In this document: positions 1 through 6,020 of the stretch, piece by piece
Layout of the letters: each line of letters begins with the position of its first letter
Position numbering within the stretch: the first letter of the stretch is position 1
Assembly: GCA_902497185.1 (NCBI GenBank)
Contig: CABVEG010000060.1
Coordinates: forward strand, 1-8,494
Reading direction: 5' to 3'
From: an uncultured Eubacteriales bacterium
Lineage (GTDB): Bacteria; Bacillota; Clostridia; Lachnospirales; CAG-274
DNA: 8,494 nt
Position numbers and translations under genes: made by a program
Notes under the pieces: generated by a model
Seen by the model: only the letters and a program-made list of their open reading frames with translations
Told to the model about the DNA's origin: nothing
Databases searched by the model: none

Positions 1-165
1 TTCTTCTTTTACCTCCCTAAGAGCCGTTTGTTTATATGTTTCGCCGCTTTCCACTGTCCCCTTAGGCAAAACCCAGCCCATATATCTTCCATTTTGGTTT
101 TTATAAAGCAGCAGAACCTTGCCATTATGGATTACTACGCCTCCACAGCTGACTGCTTCTATCAT
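1..165 (-). CDS. Nudix hydrolase, N-terminal part (runs off the left edge)
   Basis: The 55 visible codons encode the start of a Nudix-fold hydrolase, a family that cleaves nucleoside diphosphates linked to another moiety (for example oxidised nucleotides, diadenosine polyphosphates or nucleotide sugars). The frame holds the Nudix box GX5EX7REUXEE: G36, E42, R50-E51 and E54-E55 are all present, and the final xGU lies beyond the window. Ahead of it is the usual beta-strand with a GWVLPKG approach (residues 30-36), typical of MutT/diadenosine-hydrolase-like members. The ATG at 165 is preceded by GGAGG with 7 nt spacing, which fixes the start. The gene has its own promoter and is separated from the upstream dnaC-like gene by 155 bp, so it is probably independently transcribed. 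Substrate specificity cannot be called from the fragment. Confidence 0.9.
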   Translation of the reverse strand, partial: MIEAVSCGGVVIHNGKVLLLYKNQNGRYMGWVLPKGTVESGETYKQTALREVKEE

Positions 166-230
166 AGTTATACCTCCGATTCTGCTTGGCAAATAAATAT
201 ATTCGCCTATTTACCACTATAATTGGTTAT

Positions 231-259
231 AGTATAACATACTTTTGGATATATTTCAA
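231..259 (-). promoter_or_regulatory. Sigma-A type promoter for the Nudix gene, with short dyads downstream
   Basis: Read on the minus strand, TTGAAA (254-259) and TATACT (231-236) are separated by exactly 17 bp. A TG one base before the -10 gives an extended -10. Transcription should start near 224, giving a leader of about 60 nt. That leader holds an interrupted inverted repeat ACCA-N7-TGGT (213-227) at the expected start point. It also holds a short hairpin, GGCGAAT / ATTTGCC (188-207), that closes with one G-U pair. Either could be a regulatory site, but both are short and the region is AT-rich. Confidence 0.7.
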
Positions 260-320
260 TAGATAAAAGCCATTTTTAACAAATTAACTTATATTTTACG
301 CAGTTTTTTGTTAAATATTG

Positions 321-1286
321 TTAATGCATTCTTAAATCATCACCAATAAATTCAAAAACTTTAAAACTGCCTACAAGTCTTGAAAAAATTCTCTCGCTGT
401 AGGTTATATTAATATCAGTAGGACTTAAATTAGCAGATATTAGTGTAGACTTGTCAGCCCTTAATCTTGAATTGAGAATTTCAAAAAATTCAGCGTTTGT
501 ACTGCTGTTTACACCCTCCGTGCCCAAATCATCAATAACAAGCAGGTCACAATCCTGCAAAAGTTTAACAGCCTCTCTTTCATCGTTAGTGGCATTATTA
601 AATCTAACATTCGTCATTGTTGTAAAAAGTCTGTAAGCACTCATATATATAACAAAATATCCTCTGTCAATAAGGGCTTTTGCTATACAGTTGCACATAT
701 AGCTTTTTCCAAGTCCTGAATGTCCGTAAAAAAGCATATTAAGAGGCTTGTTTTCAAAATTTTCAACTGCCACCATAGCTTCTGCCGAAATACTCCTGAT
801 ATTATCATAGGGAGATATTCCTTTTTCTGTAATATTCCTTGAAAAAATATCATATCTGAAATTATCAAAGTTCTCCTTCTTTAATATATCACCCAGGTTT
901 GAAAGCTGATAATACTTTTCTGCAAGTCTTTTATTAAAGCAGCTGCATTTTTCAGTACCAATCATACCTGTGTCTTTACAAATATTACACTTATACTTTG
1001 GTTCAAGTATATCATCTTCCAGTCCCAATGTTCTTAATATATTTTGTCTTTCCTGCCTTAATTTATTACTTTCATTTTTAAAATTATCAAATTTTTCAGG
1101 GCTGCCTCCATGAATTACACTTTCAAAAAGCTCCACACCTTTCCCACTTATCTCCCTTTCAATTTCTCTTAATCTGGGAACTTTTTCGTAAAGCTTTATC
1201 CTTAGCCTTTCCGCCTTTTTTTCTGCCGATATTCTATCTTTGTCATATTCCTCAAATATTTCTGAATATACACTGTTTTTAAGCAT
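321..1286 (-). CDS. DnaC/DnaI-type replicative helicase loader ATPase
   Basis: This 321-residue protein is an AAA+ ATPase of the DnaC/DnaI family, which loads the replicative helicase onto DNA at origins or stalled forks. The N-terminal 90 residues are highly charged and helical, as expected of the helicase-binding region. A CxxC...CxC cluster (C100, C103, C114, C116) is a probable zinc-binding motif like that in Gram-positive loaders. The ATPase core shows Walker A GHSGLGKS (188-195), Walker B LLVIDD (248-253), a sensor-1-like stretch around STLISANLS (280-288) and a candidate arginine finger in ERIFSRL (298-304). The ATG overlaps the stop of the upstream DnaD-domain gene as TAATG, with a purine-rich GAAAGGGAAA ribosome site just before, so translation is probably coupled. 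Length and motifs are complete. It could be annotated simply as ATP-binding protein; the pairing with DnaD supports the primosome role. Confidence 0.92.
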   Translation of the reverse strand: MLKNSVYSEIFEEYDKDRISAEKKAERLRIKLYEKVPRLREIEREISGKGVELFESVIHGGSPEKFDNFKNESNKLRQERQNILRTLGLEDDILEPKYKCNICKDTGMIGTEKCSCFNKRLAEKYYQLSNLGDILKKENFDNFRYDIFSRNITEKGISPYDNIRSISAEAMVAVENFENKPLNMLFYGHSGLGKSYMCNCIAKALIDRGYFVIYMSAYRLFTTMTNVRFNNATNDEREAVKLLQDCDLLVIDDLGTEGVNSSTNAEFFEILNSRLRADKSTLISANLSPTDINITYSERIFSRLVGSFKVFEFIGDDLRMH

Positions 1287-2302
1287 TATTGTCCATTTCC
1301 CTTTCTTTTAAGAATTTCAGCAATTTCATCGGGGCTGTATATCTTCTGATTATAATTATTAAATGTGCCCTTTGGCTGCTGAGGCAATGACTGTTGTTTA
1401 GATGCAGCTTTTTTACCCTTATAATCTGCCTCTGACTTTTCTATTGACTCTATAGTTGTTAAGCCTGAGTTTTTCCAGGATTCAAGTATTTTATTGCAAT
1501 AAGATAAAGCCACTTTACCTGTATTTTCAATAGTCCTTTTTGCAGCAAGCTCAATAAGTTCAAAGCTAATCTGCCATTCCTTTATCCATTTATCTATGTA
1601 ACCTTGTTCTTTCTGATTAGGCATTCTGTCTGTTACACCAAAATACCTTAAAACCTTGCCATAATTATTGAAAAAGCTCAGATAATTGCTTGCGCTTTCG
1701 AGAGTAGTAATTCCTTTTTCGACCCAATCCAAAGCAGTTTTTTCCATATATTTTGCAGGCTTATTATTTTTATAGCAAAAACTTAAAAGAGTACATATAA
1801 CTTCAAAAGGAAGCTCAAGACTCTGATACATCCATACTATGGTTTCAGTTTCCTTTGGAGTAACAGGTTTCCCCTTCTGTCCTTCTGCAACCTTCAAAAG
1901 CTCTCCAACTTCAGGATTATTTTCTATAATGTTATTTATATCACTTGGTTTAAATACCGGATTTGCTACAACTATTCTTGCCTTTTCTTCAGTAGCTGCA
2001 GCCTGCTCTCCATTGGAGCTTGGTGTTATAAATTCTATAAAAGGCTCTTCCTTATTTCCTCCCGCCAAAATAAGTCCTTCCCTTTTCCAATATTTCCATG
2101 CCTTAATGACATCACTTTCAATAACATTAAACTTTTTTGCAATATCACTGTTTGATACTGAAAGCCCTGCTGATGCACAGCGGCAACCATATATATATAT
2201 AAGTGAAAAAACAGGACTTGGCGCCTTTGCCATATAATTATCTATAAATTCATTGTCTATAACCGTTGCGGAAAAGCCGCTTAAAAACTTAATGTTACTC
2301 AC
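1286..2302 (-). CDS. DnaD-domain primosome protein (DnaD/DnaB-like)
   Basis: The 338-residue product resembles clostridial DnaD/DnaB-like primosome proteins, which remodel origin DNA and recruit the helicase loader. The N-terminal part (about 20-80) reads as a winged helix, with an ISEDVIKAWKYWKREGLI-like recognition segment at roughly 61-78. Two DnaD C-terminal (DnaB_2) repeats follow: about 130-205, containing YMEKTALDWVEKGITT, and about 218-288, containing KILESWKNSGLTTIESI. A low-complexity K/Q linker then leads to a conserved-looking tail, FNNYNQKIYSPDEIAEIL (314-331). The start is taken as GTG at 2302, because AGAGGTG lies 5-7 nt before it. A longer reading from TTG at 2320 has no ribosome site and would place that site inside the gene. 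The gene is coupled to the helicase-loader gene and is driven by a promoter at 2373-2401. A terminator separates it from the upstream L,D-transpeptidase gene. Confidence 0.9.
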   Translation of the reverse strand: MSNIKFLSGFSATVIDNEFIDNYMAKAPSPVFSLIYIYGCRCASAGLSVSNSDIAKKFNVIESDVIKAWKYWKREGLILAGGNKEEPFIEFITPSSNGEQAAATEEKARIVVANPVFKPSDINNIIENNPEVGELLKVAEGQKGKPVTPKETETIVWMYQSLELPFEVICTLLSFCYKNNKPAKYMEKTALDWVEKGITTLESASNYLSFFNNYGKVLRYFGVTDRMPNQKEQGYIDKWIKEWQISFELIELAAKRTIENTGKVALSYCNKILESWKNSGLTTIESIEKSEADYKGKKAASKQQSLPQQPKGTFNNYNQKIYSPDEIAEILKRKGNGQ

Positions 2303-2307
2303 GAAAA

Positions 2308-2314
2308 CACCTCT
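2308..2314 (-). promoter_or_regulatory. Ribosome binding site that fixes the GTG start of the DnaD-domain gene
   Basis: Minus-strand AGAGGTG lies just before GTG at 2302, with 7 nt between the GG and the start codon. No comparable site precedes the upstream TTG at 2320, so the shorter protein is preferred. Confidence 0.75.
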
Positions 2315-2337
2315 TAACAATAACTGACGTTCTACAT

Positions 2338-2363
2338 CAAATAAACCTAAAAAAATTTATTTG
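2338..2363 (-). other. Leader hairpin upstream of the DnaD-domain gene
   Basis: CAAATAAA (2338-2345) and TTTATTTG (2356-2363) form a perfect 8-bp stem around a 10-nt loop that is T-rich on the transcribed strand. It lies between the promoter and the ribosome site. The stem is A/T-only apart from its closing pair, so it is thermodynamically weak. A regulatory role is only possible. Confidence 0.35.
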
Positions 2364-2372
2364 TCGTCTTTT

Positions 2373-2401
2373 AATATATCATAAGTTTATAATATTTACA
2401 A
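2373..2401 (-). promoter_or_regulatory. Promoter of the dnaD-like/dnaC-like operon
   Basis: Minus-strand TTGTAA (2396-2401) and TATATT (2373-2378) are 17 bp apart, and a TG one base before the -10 makes it an extended -10 promoter. The predicted start near 2366 gives a leader of about 64 nt that includes the hairpin at 2338-2363. Confidence 0.6.
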
Positions 2402-2431
2402 GGTGATTTTTTCTCCTCAAGCTCATATAAA

Positions 2432-2455
2432 GGCTGAAAAATTATATTTTCAGCC
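2432..2455 (-). terminator. Intrinsic terminator after the L,D-transpeptidase gene
   Basis: A perfect 9-bp stem, GGCTGAAAA with TTTTCAGCC, surrounds a 6-nt loop. It begins 7 nt past the stop codon at 2462. On the minus-strand transcript the stem is followed by UUUAU, a short U-run. Position and stem support termination, although the U-tract is modest. Confidence 0.6.
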
Positions 2456-2461
2456 CTCATA

Positions 2462-3250
2462 TTATTGAATAGTTATATAGCCTTTAATTTCACCATAATT
2501 CCCCAAAATATCAGTTGTATAATACTTTATTTCATAAGAGCCTCTGGTTGCAGGGTCAATATCATATGAAATACTGAAATCAATAGGATTATTTGCAGTA
2601 TCATAGGCTGTTATGCCATAACGTATAACCCCTTCAAGTTTTTTTGATGTAAGATTATCGCTTGCCCTTATAGTCTTATAAAGACTTGTATATTTAAACT
2701 TTACACCTTCATTTTTCCATGGATTGTTTGGATTAGGGTCTGTTGGGTCCCAATTTGGATAAGTAGCATTTGCTCCAAGTATAATTGATTTTGGTCTTGG
2801 CAAAGGGTCATAACCACTGTCTACAATGTTAACATTTGTACCTACAGGACAATTATCATAAATCCACTTTGCATCAGCTACCGTTAATCTTACACACCCC
2901 ATTGAAGCAGCAGTACCAAGCTTATTATATTCCTCTGCCTTGAGAGTGTCCGGACTTGTTGTCTTATAATACACGGAATGAAAAAGTATATTACCATTAA
3001 TTCTTGTGGCATACTGACCATAAACATCGCCAAAAAGTGGACGCCATGTATATTTAGCCTGTGTATTAAAACTACCTGACGGTGTTCCGTTATTTGCACC
3101 TACAGAACATATCATAGCCTTAAAGGGCTTGTATTTTCCATCTTCTTCAAGTCTGTAAACTGTTACACAATTTGTACTTTTATTAACAGTTATGGTATAC
3201 TTGTCCACTTCAGCATCGGCACTGACAGCAAGCAATGAAACAATAGACAT
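2462..3250 (-). CDS. Secreted L,D-transpeptidase (YkuD domain) with C-terminal Ig-like domain
   Basis: The product is a YkuD-family L,D-transpeptidase, a cysteine enzyme that forms 3-3 cross-links in peptidoglycan or attaches substrates to it, outside the membrane. Numbering from the ATG at 3250 (262 residues), the catalytic domain spans about 17-143. It shows H91 in the ILFHSVYY segment and the active-site motif SMGCVRL (S116, C119, R121). The C-terminal part (about 180-262) reads as a beta-rich Ig/DUF5011-like domain (VIRYGITAYDTANNPIDF, then YYTTDILGNYG), probably for wall or substrate attachment. The N-terminus is short but hydrophobic, with ADA before E14 as a likely signal-peptidase site. 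ATG 3250 is chosen because GGTGAT lies 7 nt before it. A GTG at 3262 would add four residues but has no spaced ribosome site. A longer basic start exists in another frame (see findings), so the gene may carry a 1-nt frameshift. Confidence 0.88.
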   Translation of the reverse strand: MSIVSLLAVSADAEVDKYTITVNKSTNCVTVYRLEEDGKYKPFKAMICSVGANNGTPSGSFNTQAKYTWRPLFGDVYGQYATRINGNILFHSVYYKTTSPDTLKAEEYNKLGTAASMGCVRLTVADAKWIYDNCPVGTNVNIVDSGYDPLPRPKSIILGANATYPNWDPTDPNPNNPWKNEGVKFKYTSLYKTIRASDNLTSKKLEGVIRYGITAYDTANNPIDFSISYDIDPATRGSYEIKYYTTDILGNYGEIKGYITIQ

Positions 3251-3257
3251 TATAACA

Positions 3258-3263
3258 ATCACC
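3258..3263 (-). promoter_or_regulatory. Ribosome binding site choosing the ATG at 3250 for the L,D-transpeptidase gene
   Basis: Minus-strand GGTGAT matches the 3' part of the canonical AGGAGGTGATC site and sits 7 nt before ATG at 3250. The candidate promoter immediately upstream would start transcription near 3268, leaving a leader just long enough to hold this site. Confidence 0.55.
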
Positions 3264-3274
3264 CTTTTTATTTA

Positions 3275-3303
3275 ATTTTACCATATATTTATTATTAATA
3301 CAA
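3275..3303 (-). promoter_or_regulatory. Candidate promoter for the L,D-transpeptidase gene
   Basis: Minus-strand TTGTAT (3298-3303) and TAAAAT (3275-3280) have 17-bp spacing. The -10 matches consensus at five of six bases and the -35 at three. A competing candidate lies further upstream: TTTAAA (3351-3356), 17 bp, then a perfect TATAAT (3328-3333). The two imply different leaders, and only the second would transcribe the upstream ATG at 3284. Confidence 0.45.
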
Positions 3304-3511
3304 TTAAAAAGATTCTTAATTTTATTTATTATAATAACTGACCGATAATCTTTAAAATACTATCACGGTTATATGTAAAATTTCAGTTTTTTATATAGTC
3401 GAAAAAATTTAAATACAGTACATACAACACAAAAGTGTTTATGCATTAAAAAAATAATAGCTGTTATTTTCATATATAACCTTTTCTAATATTAATATTA
3501 AAAATATTTGT

Positions 3512-3540
3512 TTCACGTATTATATGTTTTGTACTATAAT
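3512..3540 (+). promoter_or_regulatory. Promoter of the phzF-like/cupin/GNAT cassette
   Basis: A perfect -10 TATAAT (3535-3540) lies 17 bp after TTCACG (3512-3517), which matches the -35 consensus at four of six bases. The start point would be near 3547, giving a leader of about 23 nt that includes GGAGG (3558-3562). Confidence 0.6.
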
Positions 3541-3569
3541 GTGAACAAGTAAAATTTGGAGGTGTTTAA

Positions 3570-4343
3570 ATGAAACAATATGTTGTAGATGCATTTACCG
3601 ATAAAGTATTTTCAGGAAATCCTGCTGCTGTTTGTATAATGGATAAGTGGCTGCCTGATGAAATTATGCAGAAAATTTCCATAGAAAACAATTTATCTGA
3701 AACAGCTTTTGCTGTAAAACAAAACGAAAATTATAATTTGCGTTGGTTTACCCCCGGAGGTGAAGTGGAACTTTGCGGACATGCTACACTTGCAACAGCA
3801 TATGTAATTACCCATTTTATAGAACCGACTTGTGATAAGGTTTGTTTTAATACTGCAAGCGGATTATTGACCGTAAACAAGGAAAAGGGACTTTTGACTA
3901 TGGACTTTCCGTCATTTAAGCTAAAACCTATTGAAATAACTGATATGATTATAAATGCCATCGGTATAAAACCCACAAGGGCATATATAGGCGATGATAT
4001 TGTATGTGTGCTAGAAAATGAAGAACAGGTAAGAAAAGTCATTCCTAATCAAAATATTATACGTAAATTAAGTGGTCTTTGTTTCCATATTACTGCAAAA
4101 GGTAATGATTATGATTGTGTAACACGGACTTTTGCACCAAAATGTAACGTAGCAGAGGACCCTGTATGTGGCAGAGCTCATTGTCATATCATTCCATTGT
4201 GGGCAGAAAAGCTAGGTAAGGTGGAGCTGACTGCATATCAGGCATCAGCACGTGGTGGTGTTTTATATTGCCGCTATGCCGGAGAACGAACGATATTAAG
4301 GGGACATGGGGCGCTTTTTTCAGAAGCTGAAATTTATTTTTAA
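3570..4343 (+). CDS. PhzF-family isomerase/epimerase-like protein
   Basis: The 257-residue product belongs to the PhzF fold family (two diaminopimelate-epimerase-like halves). PhzF itself isomerises a dihydro-anthranilate in phenazine synthesis, but most homologues outside phenazine producers have unknown substrates. Family signatures are clear: the opening VDAFTDKVFSGNPAAVC (6-22), the catalytic glutamate E44 in NNLSETAF, the ELCGHATLATA segment (67-77), and the second-half loop EDPVCGRAH (196-204). In that loop, many relatives have a T and an S/A where this one has C200 and R202, which may mark a subfamily. The start has GGAGG at 7 nt spacing. It is first in a tight plus-strand cassette; the cupin gene begins 16 bp after its stop. 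No other phenazine gene is visible, so phenazine synthesis should not be inferred. Confidence 0.9.
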   Translation: MKQYVVDAFTDKVFSGNPAAVCIMDKWLPDEIMQKISIENNLSETAFAVKQNENYNLRWFTPGGEVELCGHATLATAYVITHFIEPTCDKVCFNTASGLLTVNKEKGLLTMDFPSFKLKPIEITDMIINAIGIKPTRAYIGDDIVCVLENEEQVRKVIPNQNIIRKLSGLCFHITAKGNDYDCVTRTFAPKCNVAEDPVCGRAHCHIIPLWAEKLGKVELTAYQASARGGVLYCRYAGERTILRGHGALFSEAEIYF

Positions 4344-4359
4344 CAGGGAGTAAACAATT

Positions 4360-4701
4360 ATGAAAAAGGTCAACAGAGATACAGCCGAACATTACAAATG
4401 GCAGGAAATATGTGATGGTTGGCATTTGGTACATAGAGATGATTTCAGTGTTATTGAGGAGCAAATGCCGCCCGACACATCAGAAAATATGCACTATCAC
4501 ACACAAGCAAGACAATTTTTTTATATACTATCCGGCAAGGCAATTATGAAATTTGCTGACAGTGAAATTATTTTAAACACCGGCGAAGGTATTGAAATTG
4601 CACCGGGTATAATTCATCAAATGGTAAATAACAGCAATGATGTAATTCATTTCCTTGTTATTTCCATTCCAAAATCACATGGAGATAAAATAATAGTATA
4701 A
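4360..4701 (+). CDS. Small single-domain cupin protein
   Basis: This 113-residue protein is a one-domain cupin, a beta-barrel usually binding one metal ion. Motif 1 includes H45 and H47 in MHYHTQARQFFYILSG, and motif 2 runs GEGIEIAPGIIHQMVN (75-90) with H86. The usual motif-1 glutamate is replaced by Q52, so the ligand set would be His-His-Gln-His. That substitution occurs in many small cupins and does not by itself mean loss of metal. There is no signal peptide or extra DNA-binding domain. GGGAG lies 9 nt before the ATG. The gene sits between the PhzF-like and GNAT genes with 16-bp gaps on both sides, implying co-transcription. Small cupins can be isomerases, dioxygenases or sugar-binding proteins, and the reaction cannot be named here. 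Confidence 0.85.
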   Translation: MKKVNRDTAEHYKWQEICDGWHLVHRDDFSVIEEQMPPDTSENMHYHTQARQFFYILSGKAIMKFADSEIILNTGEGIEIAPGIIHQMVNNSNDVIHFLVISIPKSHGDKIIV

Positions 4702-4702
4702 C

Positions 4703-4709
4703 GAGGTGA
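4703..4709 (+). promoter_or_regulatory. Ribosome binding site placing the GNAT start at 4718
   Basis: GAGGTGA lies 8 nt before ATG at 4718. An in-frame GTG at 4706 is part of this site, so the four-residue longer reading is rejected. Confidence 0.75.
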
Positions 4710-4717
4710 AAATAAAA

Positions 4718-5179
4718 ATGAAAATTATTGAATATCAAGAGAAATACAGAAAAGATTTTATAAAACTAAATTCAGAATGGTTGGAACGTTTTTATACAAT
4801 AGAGCCCTTTGACCAAGATATGATGGATAGAGTTGATGAGTTAATACAAAAGGGAGCTATGGTATATTTTGCAATAGAAAACGAAAAAGTTCTTGCAACC
4901 TGTATGACAATACCCCTTACCGACAAAGTATGGGAAATGTGCAAACTTGCAGCCGTTGGGCAATATACGGGAACAGGTGCAGGAAGTGCCGTATTTGAAG
5001 CATGTATGAATTATGCAATATCAAACGGCGCAAAAAAGCTTTCGTTAATTTCTTGCCGTGCATTAAAACCTGCCATTCATATTTATGAAAAATTCGGATT
5101 TCGTGAAGTACCTTTAAACAAGGAATTTTGGGGCGCTGAAAAAGCAGATATAGAAATGGAGTATATTGTTAATCAATAA
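4718..5179 (+). CDS. GNAT-family N-acetyltransferase
   Basis: The 153-residue product is a GCN5-related acetyltransferase that would transfer the acetyl group of acetyl-CoA to an amine on a small molecule or protein. The acetyl-CoA-binding motif A is visible as WEMCKLAAVGQYTGTGAG (72-89), with the Q/RxxGxG/A core at Q82-G87. Motif B is ALKPAIHIYEKFGFREVPL (115-133). The N-terminal part (about 1-60) is helical and presumably shapes the acceptor site. The overall pattern resembles the widespread small GNATs that end in a D-I-x-M-E strand (here ADIEMEY, 143-149), none with a substrate that can be assigned here. It is the last gene of the cassette, 16 bp after the cupin stop, and a large inverted repeat follows about 60 bp downstream. 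Confidence 0.88.
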   Translation: MKIIEYQEKYRKDFIKLNSEWLERFYTIEPFDQDMMDRVDELIQKGAMVYFAIENEKVLATCMTIPLTDKVWEMCKLAAVGQYTGTGAGSAVFEACMNYAISNGAKKLSLISCRALKPAIHIYEKFGFREVPLNKEFWGAEKADIEMEYIVNQ

Positions 5180-5242
5180 TAGCGTGATAAATAAAAAGCA
5201 ACCTAACAAAAAATTAGCAGTATCATAAGGTTCAATTTTTAT

Positions 5243-5286
5243 ATGCCGCCAAGTTTGCACTTTAACAGGTTTTAACTTGGCGGCAT
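5243..5286 (+). terminator. 13-bp perfect inverted repeat between convergent genes, probable terminator
   Basis: ATGCCGCCAAGTT (5243-5255) is matched exactly by AACTTGGCGGCAT (5274-5286) around an 18-nt loop. It is the most GC-rich short stretch in this intergenic region and lies between the ends of the GNAT and lrgB genes. On the plus-strand transcript it is followed by UCUUAUAAAU, a weak U-tract. On the minus strand the stem is followed by an A-run, not U, so termination of lrgB here is doubtful. A weaker hairpin, AACCT/AGGTT (5200-5232), followed by CAATTTTT precedes it. Confidence 0.5.
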
Positions 5287-5309
5287 TCTTATAAATAAAA
5301 CTATTAGAA

Positions 5310-5335
5310 ATGTTGTTTAAACATATGTTGTTTTT
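5310..5335. repeat. Short direct repeat just past the lrgB stop
   Basis: ATGTTGTTT occurs at 5310-5318 and again at 5325-5333, a 15-bp period, with overlapping palindromes GTTTAAAC (5315-5322) and AACATATGTT (5320-5329). The second copy extends to TGTTGTTTTT (5326-5335), identical to one arm of the dyad at the lrgAB promoter. It lies immediately downstream of lrgB and touches its stop codon. Confidence 0.4.
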
Positions 5336-6020
5336 ACACAAATAATTGAATTGCTGCAACAGTAATAATTCCCGAAACAGCTATAGACAAACTGCTCATA
5401 GCCCCTTCAACCTCTCCTATTTCAAAGGCTTTTGTTGTACCTACTGCATGAGAAGCTGTACCAATTGCAATACCAACTGCAACAGGGTGAGTAATTTTAA
5501 ATATTTTACACACACTTTTGCAAATTACATTGCCAATTATACCTGTTATAATAATGGCAGATGCAGCTATTGTATCAATACCTCCCAGTTCATCGGCAAG
5601 TCCCATTCCTATGGCAGTGGTTATAGACTTGGGCAAAAGTGAAATTCTCATATTTTCCTCAAATCCAAAAAGTATACAAAGGATAAATACGGAAACAAGA
5701 CTTGCAAATACCCCTGAAAGTATTCCTCCCAAAACAGCCTTGTAATTTTTCTTTAAAAGATTTATCTGTTCATATAAAGGAATAGCTAAACATACCGTTG
5801 CCGGAGTTAAAAGCCAGCTCAAAAGCTCTGAACTTTCCCTGTATTTTTCATAATCTATGTTAAATACAATTAAAACTGTTATAACAAAAATTATTGAAAT
5901 CAAAAGAGGATTTATCAGACCGTTTTTAAATTTTTTGTTAAGCAAAACACCTATCCCATAGCCTAATATACTGACAGCTATTCCCCAATAAGCACTTATA
6001 CATAAAATATTGCTAATCAT
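5334..6020 (-). CDS. lrgB: LrgB/CidB-family membrane protein
   Basis: The 228-residue protein is the larger subunit of an LrgAB/CidAB pair. In Staphylococcus these were described as antiholin/holin-like modulators of murein hydrolases. In Bacillus subtilis the homologous PftAB (YsbAB) pair imports pyruvate, so a carboxylate transporter role is credible. Family hallmarks are LLTPATVCLAIPLYEQ (70-85), LLPKSITTAIGMGLA (128-142), TGIIGN (159-164) and the highly conserved GIAIGTASHAVGTTKAFE (183-200) followed by IGEVEGAMSSL (201-211). About six or seven hydrophobic segments span the chain. The length is normal for the family. ATG at 6020 has AAGGGG with 8 nt spacing and overlaps the end of lrgA by 8 nt, so the two are co-translated. 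Confidence 0.93.
   Translation of the reverse strand: MISNILCISAYWGIAVSILGYGIGVLLNKKFKNGLINPLLISIIFVITVLIVFNIDYEKYRESSELLSWLLTPATVCLAIPLYEQINLLKKNYKAVLGGILSGVFASLVSVFILCILFGFEENMRISLLPKSITTAIGMGLADELGGIDTIAASAIIITGIIGNVICKSVCKIFKITHPVAVGIAIGTASHAVGTTKAFEIGEVEGAMSSLSIAVSGIITVAAIQLFV

Larger units (their letters stand above)
3251..3569. other. AT-rich intergenic region between divergent genes
   Basis: This gap of about 320 bp separates the minus-strand L,D-transpeptidase gene from the plus-strand phzF-like gene. It holds the promoters at its two ends. In the middle there are only weak symmetric elements: AACAC-AAAA-GTGTT (3426-3439), AAAATAA/TTATTTT (3451-3470), an A/T palindrome TAATATTAATATTA (3487-3500), and an ACCG...CGGT pair around 3341-3369. 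No coding frame of credible length or composition, no tRNA and no recognisable riboswitch was found. Confidence 0.6.

Noticed and set aside
28..222. Plus-strand open frame of 64 codons
   Set aside because: It is antisense to the Nudix gene and its promoter, lacks a ribosome site and has no recognisable protein character. The Nudix box on the other strand explains the region.
276..314. TTAACAAA/TTTGTTAA pair just after the dnaC-like gene as its terminator
   Set aside because: The stem is 8 bp with only two G-C or C-G pairs, the loop is 23 nt, and no U-run follows on the minus strand.
1839..2237. Plus-strand open frame of 132 codons
   Set aside because: It is antisense to the DnaD-domain gene, whose conserved repeats occupy the same bases, and no ribosome site precedes it.
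3426..3470. Two small hairpins in the intergenic region as terminators or a structured RNA
   Set aside because: Stems of 5 and 7 bp made mostly of A/T pairs, with no U-tract at a gene end and no recognisable riboswitch core.
3731..4042. Minus-strand open frame of 103 codons within the phzF-like gene
   Set aside because: It mirrors the phzF-like coding sequence, which has family motifs, promoter and ribosome site.
3570..4343. Phenazine biosynthesis
   Set aside because: Only a PhzF-fold homologue is present; none of the other phenazine genes is visible, and PhzF-like proteins are widespread outside phenazine producers.
4189..4464. Minus-strand open frame of 91 codons across the phzF-cupin junction
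   Set aside because: It overlaps two well-supported plus-strand genes in antisense and resembles no family.
5114..5359. Minus-strand open frame of 81 codons downstream of lrgB
   Set aside because: It crosses the large inverted repeat and runs into the antisense of the GNAT gene; no ribosome site or family resemblance.
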